This document shows positions 6,742-16,761 of a stretch of DNA of 61,518 bases, piece after piece (position 1 is the stretch's first letter; every line of letters begins with the position of its first letter). Both the position numbers and the translations under genes were made by a program. The stretch comes from Coprococcus sp. (GTDB lineage: Bacteria > Bacillota_A > Clostridia > Lachnospirales > Lachnospiraceae): positions 1-61,518 of the forward strand of contig JAGANU010000012.1 of assembly GCA_017624085.1 (NCBI GenBank), read 5' to 3'. Under the pieces are notes generated by a model that was not told the DNA's origin, did no database searches, and saw only the letters and a program-made list of their open reading frames with translations.

Positions 6742-9700
6742 ATGAGTAAGGTCAAGAGAGTGTATGTTGAGAAAAAGCCTGACTATGCAGTCAAGGCTAA
6801 GGAGCTTTATGAGGAGCTTAAGAATTACCTTGGAATCAAGGCAGATTATGTAAGAGTACTTGTAAGATATGACATTGAGAACATATCTGAGGAGACATAC
6901 AAAAAGGCACTTGATACTGTATTTGCAGAGCCACCTGTGGACGTAATCTACGAGGGACAGATAGAGCTTTCGGAGGGTGACAAGGTATTCTCTGTTGAGG
7001 CCCTTCCGGGACAGTTTGATCAGAGAGCTGATTCAGCAGAGCAGTGTGTGAAGCTTCTTGCTGAGGATGAGGAGCCGATTATTAAGACTGCAACAACATA
7101 TGTGCTTTCAGGAAACGTGACAGAGGAGCAACTGAAGGCTGTTATGGATTACTGTGTAAATCCTGTTGATTCAAGAATCTGTGGAATGGAAATACCGGAG
7201 ACACTTGTTTCAGAGTTCCCGGAGCCTGCGGATGTGCATATATTTGACGGATTTAAGGATATGGCAGAGGCTGATCTTAAGGAGCTTTATGACTCACTTG
7301 GCCTTGCCATGACCTTCAAGGATTTCCTTCATATTCAGAACTATTTCAGAGATGAGGAGCAGCGTGACCCTTCAATGACAGAGATCAGAGTGCTTGACAC
7401 CTACTGGTCAGACCACTGCCGTCACACCACCTTCTCAACAGAGCTTACAGATGTTTCCTTTGATGATGGTGATTACAGGGAGCTTCTTGAGAAGACATTT
7501 GAGACTTACAGAGCAGAGATGAAGGAGATGTACAAGGACAGAGATGACAAGTTTGTATGTCTCATGGATATAGCACTTATGGGTATGAAGCAGCTGAAGG
7601 CAGCAGGCAAGCTTGATGACATGGAGGTGTCAGATGAGATCAATGCCTGTTCAATAGTAGTACCTGTAGTTGTAGATGGCGTGGAGGAGGAATGGCTTGT
7701 GTTCTTCAAGAATGAGACACACAACCATCCTACAGAGATTGAGCCATTCGGTGGTGCTGCAACTTGTCTTGGCGGTGCAATCAGAGATCCGCTTTCAGGA
7801 AGAGGCTATGTGTACCAGGCTATGCGTGTTACCGGCGCAGCAGATCCTACCAAGTCACTTAAGGATACGATGGAGGGTAAGCTTCCTCAGAGAAAGATTG
7901 TTACAACTGCAGCTCACGGCTACAGCTCATACGGTAACCAGATCGGCCTTGCAACAGGTCTTGTAAATGAAGTTTATCATCCGGACTACGTTGCAAAGAG
8001 AATGGAGATAGGTGCTGTAATGGGTGCTGCTCCAAGACGTGCTGTGAAGAGACTTACATCGGATCCGGGTGATGTGATTATCCTTCTTGGAGGTCGTACC
8101 GGACGTGATGGCTGTGGCGGCGCAACAGGCTCATCAAAGGCTCACACCTCTCACTCACTTGAGACCTGCGGAGCTGAGGTTCAGAAGGGTAATCCTCCAA
8201 CAGAGAGAAAGATTCAGAGACTTTTCAGAAGAGAAGAGGTTTCTTCCATTATAAAGAAGTGTAATGATTTCGGTGCAGGCGGCGTATCTGTTGCTATCGG
8301 AGAGCTTGCTGACGGACTGGTTGTGGACCTTGACAAGGTTCCAAAGAAATATGCAGGACTTGACGGAACAGAGCTTGCCATCTCAGAGTCACAGGAGCGT
8401 ATGGCTATTGTAGTTGATCCAAGTGATGCTGATACCATGCTCAAGTATGCTGATGAGGAGAATCTTGAGGCAGTTGTTGTTGCAACTGTAACAGAGAGCC
8501 CTAGACTTGTGCTTAAGTGGAGAGGAAAGGAGATTGTAAATATCTCAAGAGCATTCCTTGATACAAATGGAGCCCATCAGGAGACAGAGGTTAAGGTTGA
8601 GAGCCCATCAAAGGCTGACAATTATTTTGCCTCAGTTGCTGAACCTGTGGATGTAAAGAAGGCTTGGCTTGACACTCTTTCAGACCTTAACGTATGTTCG
8701 CAGAAGGGTCTTGTTGAGATGTTTGACAGCTCAATCGGTGCAGGCACTGTTACAATGCCATATGGCGGAAAGTATCAGCTTACACCTACACAGACTATGA
8801 TTGCAAAGCTTCCTGTACTTAAGGGAAAGACAGACACAATCACCATGATGAGTTATGGCTTTGATCCATATCTTTCAAGCTGGAGTCCATATCATGGTTC
8901 CGTATATGCAGTTATTTCTTCAGCAGCAAAGATTGCAGCAGCAGGTGGAGATGTAAGCAAGATCAGACTTACATTCCAGGAGTATTTCAAGAGACTGGGA
9001 ACAGATCCATACAGATGGGGACAGCCACTGGCAGCACTTCTCGGTGCTTATGATGTTCAGGTAGGACTAGGACTTCCATCAATCGGTGGAAAGGACAGTA
9101 TGTCGGGAACCTTCAACGACATTGATGTACCACCGACACTTGTTTCATTTGCTGTTGATGTGGCAAGCTACATGGATGTTGTTACACCTGAGCTTAAGAA
9201 GGCTGGCAATGTACTTGTTCAGATGGATATCGATAGGGATGAGAACGATATTCCTGTATACGACAATGTTCTTTATATGTATGACTTGCTTAGCAAGAGA
9301 ATCAAGGAAGGCAAGATTCAGTCTGCATATGCAATTGGATTTGGCGGTATCATAGAGGCTGTCAGCAAGATGGCGTTTGGTAACAAGCTTGGAGTTATGC
9401 TTGAAGATACAGTGAGCAAAAAGGATCTTGTTGCGAAGAATTACGGAGCAATCATCATGGAGGTTAAGGAGTCCGAGCTTGAGCACCTTGGCATTCCTGT
9501 TAAGAAGATTGGTAAGGTTACAGCAGAGCCGGTATTTGCATATAAGGATGTGGAGATTACCATGGATGAGGCTCTTGCTGCATGGACAGGAACACTTGAG
9601 AAGGTATTCCCTACACAGTCAGGAGTAGCACAGGAGGAGATTAAGACCGGTCTCTTCGATGCAAAGACTGTATACACATCAAAGAATAAGATTGCAAAGC

Positions 9701-10494
9701 CGAAGGTATTTATACCGGTATTCCCTGGTACAAACTGTGAGTATGATTCCGCGAAGGCATTTGAGAGAGCAGGTGCTGAGGTTGAGACGATCGTATTTAG
9801 AAATATGACAGCTCAGGGAATTAGAGATTCCGTTGATGCATTTGCAAAGGCTATAAGCGATTCACAGATTATTATGTTCCCGGGTGGATTCTCAGCCGGC
9901 GATGAGCCTGATGGATCAGGTAAGTTTATTGCTACAGCATTTAGAAATGCAAAGATATCAGAGGAGGTTATGAAGCTCCTCAATGAGAGAGATGGTCTTG
10001 CACTTGGTATATGTAACGGCTTCCAGGCTCTTATCAAGCTTGGTCTTGTTCCTTACGGTGAGATTATCCCACAGACAGAGGATTCACCTACACTTACAAT
10101 GAACAGCATAGGTCGTCATCAGTCCAAGATGGTATATACAAAGGTTGTTACAAACAAGAGCCCTTGGCTTAGCAAGGCGGAGCTTGGCGGAATCTACACA
10201 ATTCCGATCTCACATGGTGAGGGACGCTTCGTAGCAAGCAAGGAGTGGTGCGAGAAGCAGTTCGCTAACGGACAGGTTGCAACACAGTACGTTGATATGA
10301 ATGGTAACCCAACTATGGATGAGTATTACAATGTGAACGGTTCTTACTACGCAATCGAGGGTATTACAAGTCCTGATGGACGTGTGCTTGGTAAGATGGG
10401 TCACTCAGAGCGTATCGGACAGGCTGTTGCTGTAAATGTATATGGTGATCAGAACCAGAAGATATTTGAAAGTGGTGTGGCTTACTTTAAGTAA
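6742..10494 (+). CDS. purL: Phosphoribosylformylglycinamidine synthase, single-chain
   Basis: 1250-residue large-type PurL, catalysing the fourth step of purine synthesis (FGAR + ATP + Gln to FGAM). It unites a PurS-like N-terminal part, the ATP-binding FGAM synthase core (signature SDHCRHTTF, ETHNHPTEIEPFGGAATCLGG) and a C-terminal glutamine amidotransferase with nucleophile Cys in LGICNGFQ and a His-Glu pair near SHGEGRF. Most Gram-positives split this into PurS, PurL and PurQ; the fused form is found in proteobacteria and many Clostridia. ATG 6742 is preferred to ATG 6709 because GGAGG (6731-6735) sits six bases upstream. It is followed by a strong terminator and stands alone, without other pur genes. 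No purine riboswitch was recognised in the 163 bases upstream. Confidence 0.95.
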   Translation: MSKVKRVYVEKKPDYAVKAKELYEELKNYLGIKADYVRVLVRYDIENISEETYKKALDTVFAEPPVDVIYEGQIELSEGDKVFSVEALPGQFDQRADSAEQCVKLLAEDEEPIIKTATTYVLSGNVTEEQLKAVMDYCVNPVDSRICGMEIPETLVSEFPEPADVHIFDGFKDMAEADLKELYDSLGLAMTFKDFLHIQNYFRDEEQRDPSMTEIRVLDTYWSDHCRHTTFSTELTDVSFDDGDYRELLEKTFETYRAEMKEMYKDRDDKFVCLMDIALMGMKQLKAAGKLDDMEVSDEINACSIVVPVVVDGVEEEWLVFFKNETHNHPTEIEPFGGAATCLGGAIRDPLSGRGYVYQAMRVTGAADPTKSLKDTMEGKLPQRKIVTTAAHGYSSYGNQIGLATGLVNEVYHPDYVAKRMEIGAVMGAAPRRAVKRLTSDPGDVIILLGGRTGRDGCGGATGSSKAHTSHSLETCGAEVQKGNPPTERKIQRLFRREEVSSIIKKCNDFGAGGVSVAIGELADGLVVDLDKVPKKYAGLDGTELAISESQERMAIVVDPSDADTMLKYADEENLEAVVVATVTESPRLVLKWRGKEIVNISRAFLDTNGAHQETEVKVESPSKADNYFASVAEPVDVKKAWLDTLSDLNVCSQKGLVEMFDSSIGAGTVTMPYGGKYQLTPTQTMIAKLPVLKGKTDTITMMSYGFDPYLSSWSPYHGSVYAVISSAAKIAAAGGDVSKIRLTFQEYFKRLGTDPYRWGQPLAALLGAYDVQVGLGLPSIGGKDSMSGTFNDIDVPPTLVSFAVDVASYMDVVTPELKKAGNVLVQMDIDRDENDIPVYDNVLYMYDLLSKRIKEGKIQSAYAIGFGGIIEAVSKMAFGNKLGVMLEDTVSKKDLVAKNYGAIIMEVKESELEHLGIPVKKIGKVTAEPVFAYKDVEITMDEALAAWTGTLEKVFPTQSGVAQEEIKTGLFDAKTVYTSKNKIAKPKVFIPVFPGTNCEYDSAKAFERAGAEVETIVFRNMTAQGIRDSVDAFAKAISDSQIIMFPGGFSAGDEPDGSGKFIATAFRNAKISEEVMKLLNERDGLALGICNGFQALIKLGLVPYGEIIPQTEDSPTLTMNSIGRHQSKMVYTKVVTNKSPWLSKAELGGIYTIPISHGEGRFVASKEWCEKQFANGQVATQYVDMNGNPTMDEYYNVNGSYYAIEGITSPDGRVLGKMGHSERIGQAVAVNVYGDQNQKIFESGVAYFK

Positions 10495-10531
10495 GATATA
10501 TAATATCCTATTAGGATATTAGAAATAACAG

Positions 10532-10578
10532 TAGTGGACAGATGTATAAACACGTTTGATATCTGTCCACTATTTTAT
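10532..10578 (+). terminator. Intrinsic terminator after purL
   Basis: A 12-bp perfect stem, TAGTGGACAGAT (10532-10543) with ATCTGTCCACTA (10561-10572), followed by TTTTATT. A smaller hairpin (AATATCC/GGATATT) precedes it at about 10502-10520. Confidence 0.85.
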
Positions 10579-10637
10579 TACATTCATAGAAAAACAGAAA
10601 AAGACGTGGAAAAACGATATAGGAGGTTTAGACGTCT

Positions 10638-11429
10638 ATGATTGACACAAATCATACATTTGCTGTATGCGCGTATAAGGAATCACCATATTTAGAAGAG
10701 TGTATAAAATCCCTTGTTAGCCAAACTGTAAAAACAAATATTGAAATATATACTTCTACACCAAGTGATTATATAGCAGATATAGCAGGAAAATATAATA
10801 TTCCTGTATATGTGAATAAGGATGGTGGAAGGGGTATTCAGGCGGATTGGAATTTTGCATACAATAGCGCAAGAACCAATTTTGTAACAGTGGCTCATCA
10901 GGATGATGTGTATGATAAGAATTATGTAAAAGCACTTCTCCACTATGCTCAGCACTATGATGACTGGTCAATCTTCTATACGGATTATACACCGATAAAA
11001 AATGGAGATTTCAGTAAAAGAGATGTGAATAGCAGAATAAGAAGGTTTCTCAGATGGCCTGTCAGGAATACTAAGAAAGCAGGTAAGAAGTGGCGTAAGC
11101 GGGCCAGCTTAAGCCTTGGAAATACAATAGTATGCCCTCTTGTGACTTACAACAAGGCCCGTCTTGGTGATAATGTGTTTACATCGGAGTATGGGTTTAA
11201 TCTTGACTGGGATACATTCTATAAGCTTGCAAATGAGCCGGGAAGATTCCTTTATGTGGATAAAGTACTAGGGCATTATAGAGTGCATGACGGAGCTACG
11301 AGTAAGGAGTTTATTGAAAATCATAACAGAGAGGTAGAAGATCGAAGTATGTTCGAGAAGTTTTGGCCTAAGTGGATTGTAAGCATTATTATGGTGTTTT
11401 ACAAGCTGGCCTATCGGACATATGGATAG
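10638..11429 (+). CDS. Family 2 glycosyltransferase
   Basis: 263-residue GT-A fold enzyme. The N-terminus has the usual nucleotide-sugar binding start (FAVCAYKESPYLEECIKSL) and the metal-binding acidic motif is HQDDVYD near residue 94. The late HYRVHDGATS is typical of bacterial family 2 enzymes that build surface glycans. A perfect AGGAGG lies at 10621-10626. It stands between two strong terminators, so it is a single-gene unit with the glycan island beyond it. Donor and acceptor sugars cannot be assigned. Confidence 0.8.
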   Translation: MIDTNHTFAVCAYKESPYLEECIKSLVSQTVKTNIEIYTSTPSDYIADIAGKYNIPVYVNKDGGRGIQADWNFAYNSARTNFVTVAHQDDVYDKNYVKALLHYAQHYDDWSIFYTDYTPIKNGDFSKRDVNSRIRRFLRWPVRNTKKAGKKWRKRASLSLGNTIVCPLVTYNKARLGDNVFTSEYGFNLDWDTFYKLANEPGRFLYVDKVLGHYRVHDGATSKEFIENHNREVEDRSMFEKFWPKWIVSIIMVFYKLAYRTYG

Positions 11430-11446
11430 ATTAGAGAATATGATGA

Positions 11447-11489
11447 AAACAAGCGGTCGCATCCAAGGATTAGGAGCGACCGCTTGTTT
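11447..11489. terminator. Bidirectional terminator between convergent genes
   Basis: A 14-bp perfect stem, AAACAAGCGGTCGC (11447-11460) with GCGACCGCTTGTTT (11476-11489). It has A-rich and T-rich flanks, so it can stop transcription from both the plus-strand glycosyltransferase and the minus-strand GT-C gene. Confidence 0.85.
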
Positions 11490-11504
11490 CTGTATATTTT
11501 CTGT

Positions 11505-13355
11505 TTAATTTACTTTGTATACATTTACTTTGTAGAAATTAAGACCGTCACATCCGATGTATTTTATGTCATCAACGAATGGAAAACTGCGACATGTATC
11601 AATTATGTGCGCCAAGCTATAGCCGGTGTCTTGAGTATCCGACTGGCTGGTATATGTAAGTTTAGAAGATGAATATGTAGGAAAGGCTTTACTCATAGCA
11701 AGCTGAAACTTAGTATCAGCTTCAGATTTAACATTCATCTTGGTCATATCTACAAGAAGATATGTATCTCCGGATAGTTCATGGCTTTTTATATTATCTA
11801 TCTGCTTGTCAAAATCATAGTCTGCAGTCAGAAATACTTCCTTACATCCATATAGCTTCGCTGCATACTGTACAAGCATCCATTTGGATGAGGCGATTAC
11901 TATAAAGTTGGAATCCTTACTAATATCCTCAAGCCTCATTGTGTTTGGACATTTCATAAGATATGTACATGTCTGCATGTTTGATAATAAAGAGCATATT
12001 GACAGAATGACAACAAGCGAAACTGCAACAATAGTGTCTTTTCTTTTAAAAATAAGTGTCAGGATTCTCCATATAGCAAGTACAAAGGTAATCATAACCG
12101 CAGGGTAACATACAAATATATATCTGTCCCCTGTAGCTCCAAGCCCATAGATATCTGCTATATAGGCAGCGGAAATACATACCATAAGCGAGCTTAATAC
12201 AAGTGACAGTGTAACATAGTTAAATGTCTTTCCAAAATGAATAATAGAAGTCTTTGCCTTGGAGCATATTTTTATAAACCATGGCTCCTTCCTGAAAAGG
12301 AACGAAAGAAGTACCCCAATGATGACAATAATAAATAATCCACAGGATATATATATTCTTGCATATGTTCTGTAAGGTGTAATTAGCTCATGACCAAACA
12401 GCGCTTTAAATATGTGCATAAGTGTCATCTTAAACTGGAAAAATACTGGCATATATCTGTAGCTGCTGTGAACTACTGCACCGGTATCTGCTGCCGGCGC
12501 AGGTCCTATTGAAACACCTAGAAAAGAGAGCATACTGGTGAAGGTTTTTGGGAATATGATTATGGATAGAACCACACCAATTAACGCGGCAAGGCCATAT
12601 ATGACCATTGGTTTGATTTCTTTTTTTGTGCATAGACAGATACATATTACAAGGGTTGTGACAAAAGCATACGGAAGAAAGAAGTTATCTGTGAGCGCAC
12701 CTGTAAGGACAGTTACTCCAAGAAGTATATAGCTGGATGCTTTCTTTCGGTATGTTTCATCACATACGAATTTTGCACTGAGATAGGAGTATATGATAGC
12801 CAGAGTGGCTACGCATAGATACATTCTCACGAACATAGTCATATTCAGCATTCCAAGAGAGAATGTAGAAAATAAAACGCCAATAAGACTAACTACCTCA
12901 GACTTTGTTACAAGTAGTAGCAGTTTGTACATAAAAAGAGCAAGGAATATGTATGCTATCATATTGATAAAAAATCCAAGGGCAAATATATACTGATTTG
13001 GAAAAAAAGAACAGAGAAAGTGCAGCAGGAAAAAGTACAGCGGTGGGTGGGCATCGCAGGAAAGATTGTAATACACTGAACCGAAGGAAAAACGTTCTCC
13101 CTCTTGTACTGTCAGATATTCTCTAAAAGTTTCGTCGGAGATCCAGGTATCTGTATTCTTGAAGGCGGAGGTGTTGTCTGTGTACTGGATGTATGGCTCG
13201 TAGTAGCTGTTGGCAAGACCGAAGGACCATACTTCATCAGAGTGGATACCTTCCTTTTGAACAAAAAATCCGTAGCTGAATCTGCAAATTCCTGCCAATA
13301 TAATAATAACCAGAAGTATATATGAGGTTTTTTTGGAAATGCTTACATTTTTCAT
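11505..13355 (-). CDS. Polytopic GT-C fold glycosyltransferase (family 39-like)
   Basis: 616-residue integral membrane protein with about ten or more hydrophobic segments. After the first membrane helix it has HSDEVWSF, the acidic pair in the first external loop of GT-C enzymes, and then CDAHPPLYFFLLHF, the second family hallmark. Such enzymes use polyprenyl-phosphate sugars on the outer face of the membrane. The start at 13355 (ATG on the minus strand) follows AAGGAG at 13367-13362; the open frame continues 116 codons upstream but lacks a ribosome site there. It is divergent from a GtrB-like gene that could supply the polyprenyl-phosphate sugar. The C-terminus carries a short repeat (FYKVNVYKVN). 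Confidence 0.75.
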   Translation of the reverse strand: MKNVSISKKTSYILLVIIILAGICRFSYGFFVQKEGIHSDEVWSFGLANSYYEPYIQYTDNTSAFKNTDTWISDETFREYLTVQEGERFSFGSVYYNLSCDAHPPLYFFLLHFLCSFFPNQYIFALGFFINMIAYIFLALFMYKLLLLVTKSEVVSLIGVLFSTFSLGMLNMTMFVRMYLCVATLAIIYSYLSAKFVCDETYRKKASSYILLGVTVLTGALTDNFFLPYAFVTTLVICICLCTKKEIKPMVIYGLAALIGVVLSIIIFPKTFTSMLSFLGVSIGPAPAADTGAVVHSSYRYMPVFFQFKMTLMHIFKALFGHELITPYRTYARIYISCGLFIIVIIGVLLSFLFRKEPWFIKICSKAKTSIIHFGKTFNYVTLSLVLSSLMVCISAAYIADIYGLGATGDRYIFVCYPAVMITFVLAIWRILTLIFKRKDTIVAVSLVVILSICSLLSNMQTCTYLMKCPNTMRLEDISKDSNFIVIASSKWMLVQYAAKLYGCKEVFLTADYDFDKQIDNIKSHELSGDTYLLVDMTKMNVKSEADTKFQLAMSKAFPTYSSSKLTYTSQSDTQDTGYSLAHIIDTCRSFPFVDDIKYIGCDGLNFYKVNVYKVN

Positions 13356-13381
13356 ATTGTGCTCCTTATAATTTATTGTAG

Positions 13382-13409
13382 TTGATAATAATGGTATATT
13401 TGATATAAT
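13382..13409 (+). promoter_or_regulatory. Probable promoter of the glycan operon
   Basis: TTGATA (13382-13387), a 16-base spacer and a perfect TATAAT (13404-13409), 104 bases before the GtrB-like start. The minus strand offers an overlapping TATAAT at 13413-13408, which may serve the divergent GT-C gene. Confidence 0.5.
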
Positions 13410-13512
13410 TATAGGCATAAACTTAGTAGATATTACTAAATTAGCCATATACAAATATAACACATACTGACATAGGGTGCAATTGATACTGTTAGTGTAA
13501 AAAAGGTGAGAT

Positions 13513-14463
13513 ATGAAAGAGATATTATACATAGTTATTCCTTGTTTTAATGAGCAGGAAGTGCTGATAGAAACAACAAGGAGACTGACAGATAAGCTGG
13601 ATGCAATGATAAAACAGGAGAAGATATCGGAGAAAAGTCGCATACTGTATGTGGATGATGGCTCAGGGGATGAAACATGGCAAACCATTTGCAACCTGAA
13701 CAATGAGAAAAAGTATGTGACCGGAATAAAGCTGTCCAGAAATAAGGGACATCAGAATGCACTGCTTGCGGGACTATTCGAGGCGGCAGAGTATGCTGAC
13801 ATGATCGTGTCCATGGATGCAGATCTTCAGGATGATATAGAAGTCCTTGACAAGTTTGTTGACGAATATTACAAGGGCAGTCAGATTGTGTATGGGGTTA
13901 GAAAGTCCAGGAAAAAGGATTCTATTTTTAAGAGAACAACGGCATTGGCATTTTACAAGCTTATGAGAGCTATGGGTGTTGAGATTGTATATAATCATGC
14001 GGATTACAGACTTATGAGTAAGAGGGCGGTAGAGGAGCTTATGAATTTCAAGGAGGTGAATCTGTTTCTCAGGGGAATTGTACCTATGATTGGATTTAAG
14101 ACATCTACTGTGGAATACGACAGGGGGGAAAGGTATGCAGGTGAAAGCAAATATTCTCTTGGAAAGATGATTTATTTTGCTATAGATGGCATCACTTCTA
14201 CGAGTGTAAGACCAATAAGAATGATTACAATGTTTGGACTGTTTTCGGTGCTATTTAGTGTAGTTTATGCGATATATGTAATTTGGGGACATTTCCATGG
14301 CGGAACAGTACAGGGCTGGACAACCTCCGTACTCCTGATCTGCTTTTTTGGGGGGGCACAGATTATGTGTACAGGCATCGTTGGAGAATATGTCGGTAAG
14401 ATATATCTTGAGACCAAAGGAAGACCAAGATTTATTGTGGAAGAAAGACTGGATAAGGAATAG
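13513..14463 (+). CDS. GtrB/DPM1-like polyprenyl-phosphate glycosyltransferase
   Basis: 316 residues. An N-terminal family 2 domain (VIPCFNEQEVL, VDDGSGDETW, the SMDADLQDD acidic motif and later a YAGESKY segment) is followed by two C-terminal membrane helices. This is the layout of GtrB, YkcC and CsbB proteins, which move a sugar from a nucleotide donor to undecaprenyl phosphate on the cytoplasmic face. The divergent GT-C gene is a natural partner that would use the lipid-linked sugar outside. It begins the long plus-strand run that reaches 28855; ATG 13513 follows AGGTGA. Confidence 0.85.
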   Translation: MKEILYIVIPCFNEQEVLIETTRRLTDKLDAMIKQEKISEKSRILYVDDGSGDETWQTICNLNNEKKYVTGIKLSRNKGHQNALLAGLFEAAEYADMIVSMDADLQDDIEVLDKFVDEYYKGSQIVYGVRKSRKKDSIFKRTTALAFYKLMRAMGVEIVYNHADYRLMSKRAVEELMNFKEVNLFLRGIVPMIGFKTSTVEYDRGERYAGESKYSLGKMIYFAIDGITSTSVRPIRMITMFGLFSVLFSVVYAIYVIWGHFHGGTVQGWTTSVLLICFFGGAQIMCTGIVGEYVGKIYLETKGRPRFIVEERLDKE

Positions 14464-14480
14464 AAAGGCGAGGGATAAGA

Positions 14481-14900
14481 ATGCAGACTATAAAATACAC
14501 GTTTCAGCCTCATGGTGATGAGAGGGGACAACTGGTTGCTCTGGAGGAATACAATGATATCCCATTTCGCATCAAAAGAGTATATTTTATGTATGATACA
14601 ATACCGGGTGTAGTTAGAGGAAAGCATGCTCATAAGAGTCTGCAGCAGATATTGGTGTGTGTTCATGGAAGCTGTAAGATACGACTTGATAATGGTAAGG
14701 AAAAGAAGGTTGTTTCGTTGGAGAAGCCATACGAGGGACTGTATGTTGCAAATGACATGTGGAGAGAAATGTATGACTTTTCACCGGATGCAGTATTGAT
14801 GGTTTTTGCGTCGGAAGTATATGACGAATCAGATTATATAAGAGATTATGATGAGTTCCTAGAATATATTAAACAAAGGGAAGATAATGAAAACAAGTGA
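14481..14900 (+). CDS. fdtA: dTDP-4-keto-6-deoxyglucose 3,4-ketoisomerase (FdtA/QdtA type)
   Basis: 139-residue small cupin (WxcM/FdtA family). It should move the keto group of dTDP-4-keto-6-deoxyglucose from C4 to C3. The conserved early segment ([14 protein letters not shown]), the active-site HxH in [10 protein letters not shown] and the [10 protein letters not shown] strand are visible. It overlaps the aminotransferase that would take its product by 14 bases. Whether the product has galacto (FdtA) or gluco (QdtA) configuration cannot be told. The dTDP-glucose synthase and 4,6-dehydratase (RmlA, RmlB) needed to feed it are not in the window. Confidence 0.8.
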   Translation: MQTIKYTFQPHGDERGQLVALEEYNDIPFRIKRVYFMYDTIPGVVRGKHAHKSLQQILVCVHGSCKIRLDNGKEKKVVSLEKPYEGLYVANDMWREMYDFSPDAVLMVFASEVYDESDYIRDYDEFLEYIKQREDNENK

Positions 14901-16005
14901 TATTAACGGTAAGGTTCCATTTGTGAGTTTTGTTCCAATGGAACAGGAATTGAAGGATGAATTATATAGTGCATTTGACAGAGTTATGAGTAGCAGCTGG
15001 TATATTTCCGGGAAAGAGGGCCGCGAATTTGAACAGTCATTTGCAAAATATCTTGGGTTAGAATATTGCGTTGGGACAGGAAATGGACTAGACGCACTCA
15101 TGCTTGCGCTAAAAGCGTGCGGTATTAAAGATGGAGACGAAGTTATTGTTCCTGCAAATACGTTTATCGCTACTGCTCTGGCAGTAACATATACGGGAGC
15201 AAAGCCTATACTGGTTGATCCATGTCTTGATACATATAATATTGATGCTGAAGAAATAGAAGAGAAAATAACAGGCAAAACAAAGGCTATTATTCCTGTT
15301 CATTTATATGGACAACCCTGTGATATGGACAAGATCCTAGAGCTGGCTGACGAGTATGGTCTTTGCGTAATAGAGGACTGTGCACAGGCCCACGGGGCTA
15401 CGTATAAAGGTAAAAAAGTGGGAACCTTTGGAGATGCGGCAGCATTTAGCTTCTACCCCGGAAAAAATCTTGGCGCATTAGGTGATGCAGGTGCTGTCGC
15501 CACGAATAATCAGGAACTTGCCAAAAAGGTAAGGGCCTTGGGGAATTACGGATCTGATTATAAGTATCATCATATATACAAAGGAAATAATTCAAGGCTG
15601 GATGAGCTTCAGGCAGCCTTTCTTAGTGCCAAGCTCAGTATACTCGATAAGATGAATACTTATAGACGAAATATCGCAGACAGATATATGAGGGGGATAA
15701 AGCATCCGGATATTGTATTACCTTATGTTCCGGGAAATGTGGAGCCGGTTTGGCATATATTTGCTGTCCGAAGTAGTAGAAGAGATGAGTTGGAGAGGTA
15801 CCTGGAAAGTAACGGAGTGATGACCAATAAGCATTATCCGATACCGATTCACATGCAGCAGTGTTACTCAGACCTTCTCTACAAAAAGGGAGATTTTCCT
15901 ATTACTGAGGAGATAAGTGCCACAGAGCTTAGTCTTCCGATGTTTTATGGTATGAGTGATGAACAGGTAGATTATGTGATACAAGCAATTAATAAATGGG
16001 AATGA
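14887..16005 (+). CDS. fdtB: DegT/DnrJ/EryC1 sugar 3-aminotransferase (FdtB/QdtB type)
   Basis: 372-residue PLP enzyme of the sugar aminotransferase family. The PLP lysine is in [31 protein letters not shown] and [10 protein letters not shown] are the other family motifs. Following an FdtA-like isomerase with overlap, it most likely adds the 3-amino group to make a dTDP-3-amino-3,6-dideoxyhexose. The pair is enough to predict a Fuc3N or Qui3N residue in the surface glycan. The N-acyl group could come from an acyltransferase in the same cluster. Confidence 0.82.
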   Translation: MKTSDINGKVPFVSFVPMEQELKDELYSAFDRVMSSSWYISGKEGREFEQSFAKYLGLEYCVGTGNGLDALMLALKACGIKDGDEVIVPANTFIATALAVTYTGAKPILVDPCLDTYNIDAEEIEEKITGKTKAIIPVHLYGQPCDMDKILELADEYGLCVIEDCAQAHGATYKGKKVGTFGDAAAFSFYPGKNLGALGDAGAVATNNQELAKKVRALGNYGSDYKYHHIYKGNNSRLDELQAAFLSAKLSILDKMNTYRRNIADRYMRGIKHPDIVLPYVPGNVEPVWHIFAVRSSRRDELERYLESNGVMTNKHYPIPIHMQQCYSDLLYKKGDFPITEEISATELSLPMFYGMSDEQVDYVIQAINKWE

Positions 16006-16011
16006 GTGATT

Positions 16012-16761
16012 ATGAGAGATATCGGAGATTATGCAGATTGCTATTGCGTAAATGATTTTGAACAGTATCAGGTTGAATACAGAAGAAAAAAAGTAATAGA
16101 GATACTTGAAAAGTATAATCCGGATTCCATACTGGAGATTGGTTGTGGACTGGATCCTACATTTCGTTATTGGGGAAGTAGGAAAAAATGGATCATATAT
16201 GAGCCTGCTGATGCGTTTTATAAAAAAGCATTAGAACTATCAAGTGGCATGGACAACATTACAGTTATTAATGATTTTTTTCCACCTGATATTTGGAACT
16301 TTGGAATAATGGATATGGTTCTGTGTAGCAGCTTATTGCATGAAGTTGAAGAACCAGAGGTATTGCTTTACGGAATGAAGAAAATATGTGATGAGAGTAC
16401 GATAGTTCATATAAATGTTCCAAATGCAAACTCCGTTCACAGAATATTGGCAAAGGAAAGTGAATATATAAAGAGCGTGTATGACATGTCAAAACGCAAT
16501 ATTACATTGCAACAAAATAGAATATACGATCTTGAATCGTTAATTAAAGAGGTCTCGGATGTTGGATTTGAGGTGATTGATAAGGGTTCCTTCTTTGTAA
16601 AATTCTTTTCTCATAGCCAGATGTGGACTATGCTGGAAAAGGGTATTATTGATAAACATGTTCTTGATGGGATGTATAAATTGTCAGAGTATATGCCTGA
16701 CTTGGGAAGTGAGATTTTTGTAAATATTAGACTTAATAATGAGGATAAGCTTAGTAAATGA
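16012..16761 (+). CDS. Class I SAM-dependent methyltransferase
   Basis: 249 residues with motif I ILEIGCGLDPTF, an acidic end to strand 2 (IYEPAD) and CSSLLHEVEEPEVLL near motif IV. This kind of methyltransferase is common in polysaccharide clusters and would methylate a sugar hydroxyl or amine. A GTG at 16006 is also possible as start; ATG 16012 is chosen by codon preference, and the ribosome site (GGGA, 15998-16001) does not decide it. It overlaps the next gene by four bases. From about here the DNA becomes clearly more AT-rich than the housekeeping parts of the window. Confidence 0.75.
   Translation: MRDIGDYADCYCVNDFEQYQVEYRRKKVIEILEKYNPDSILEIGCGLDPTFRYWGSRKKWIIYEPADAFYKKALELSSGMDNITVINDFFPPDIWNFGIMDMVLCSSLLHEVEEPEVLLYGMKKICDESTIVHINVPNANSVHRILAKESEYIKSVYDMSKRNITLQQNRIYDLESLIKEVSDVGFEVIDKGSFFVKFFSHSQMWTMLEKGIIDKHVLDGMYKLSEYMPDLGSEIFVNIRLNNEDKLSK

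Noticed and set aside
13501..13703. N-terminal extension of the GT-C gene up to 13703
   Set aside because: It would overlap the divergent GtrB-like gene, and the ATG at 13355 has an AAGGAG ribosome site directly before the family-like membrane helix.
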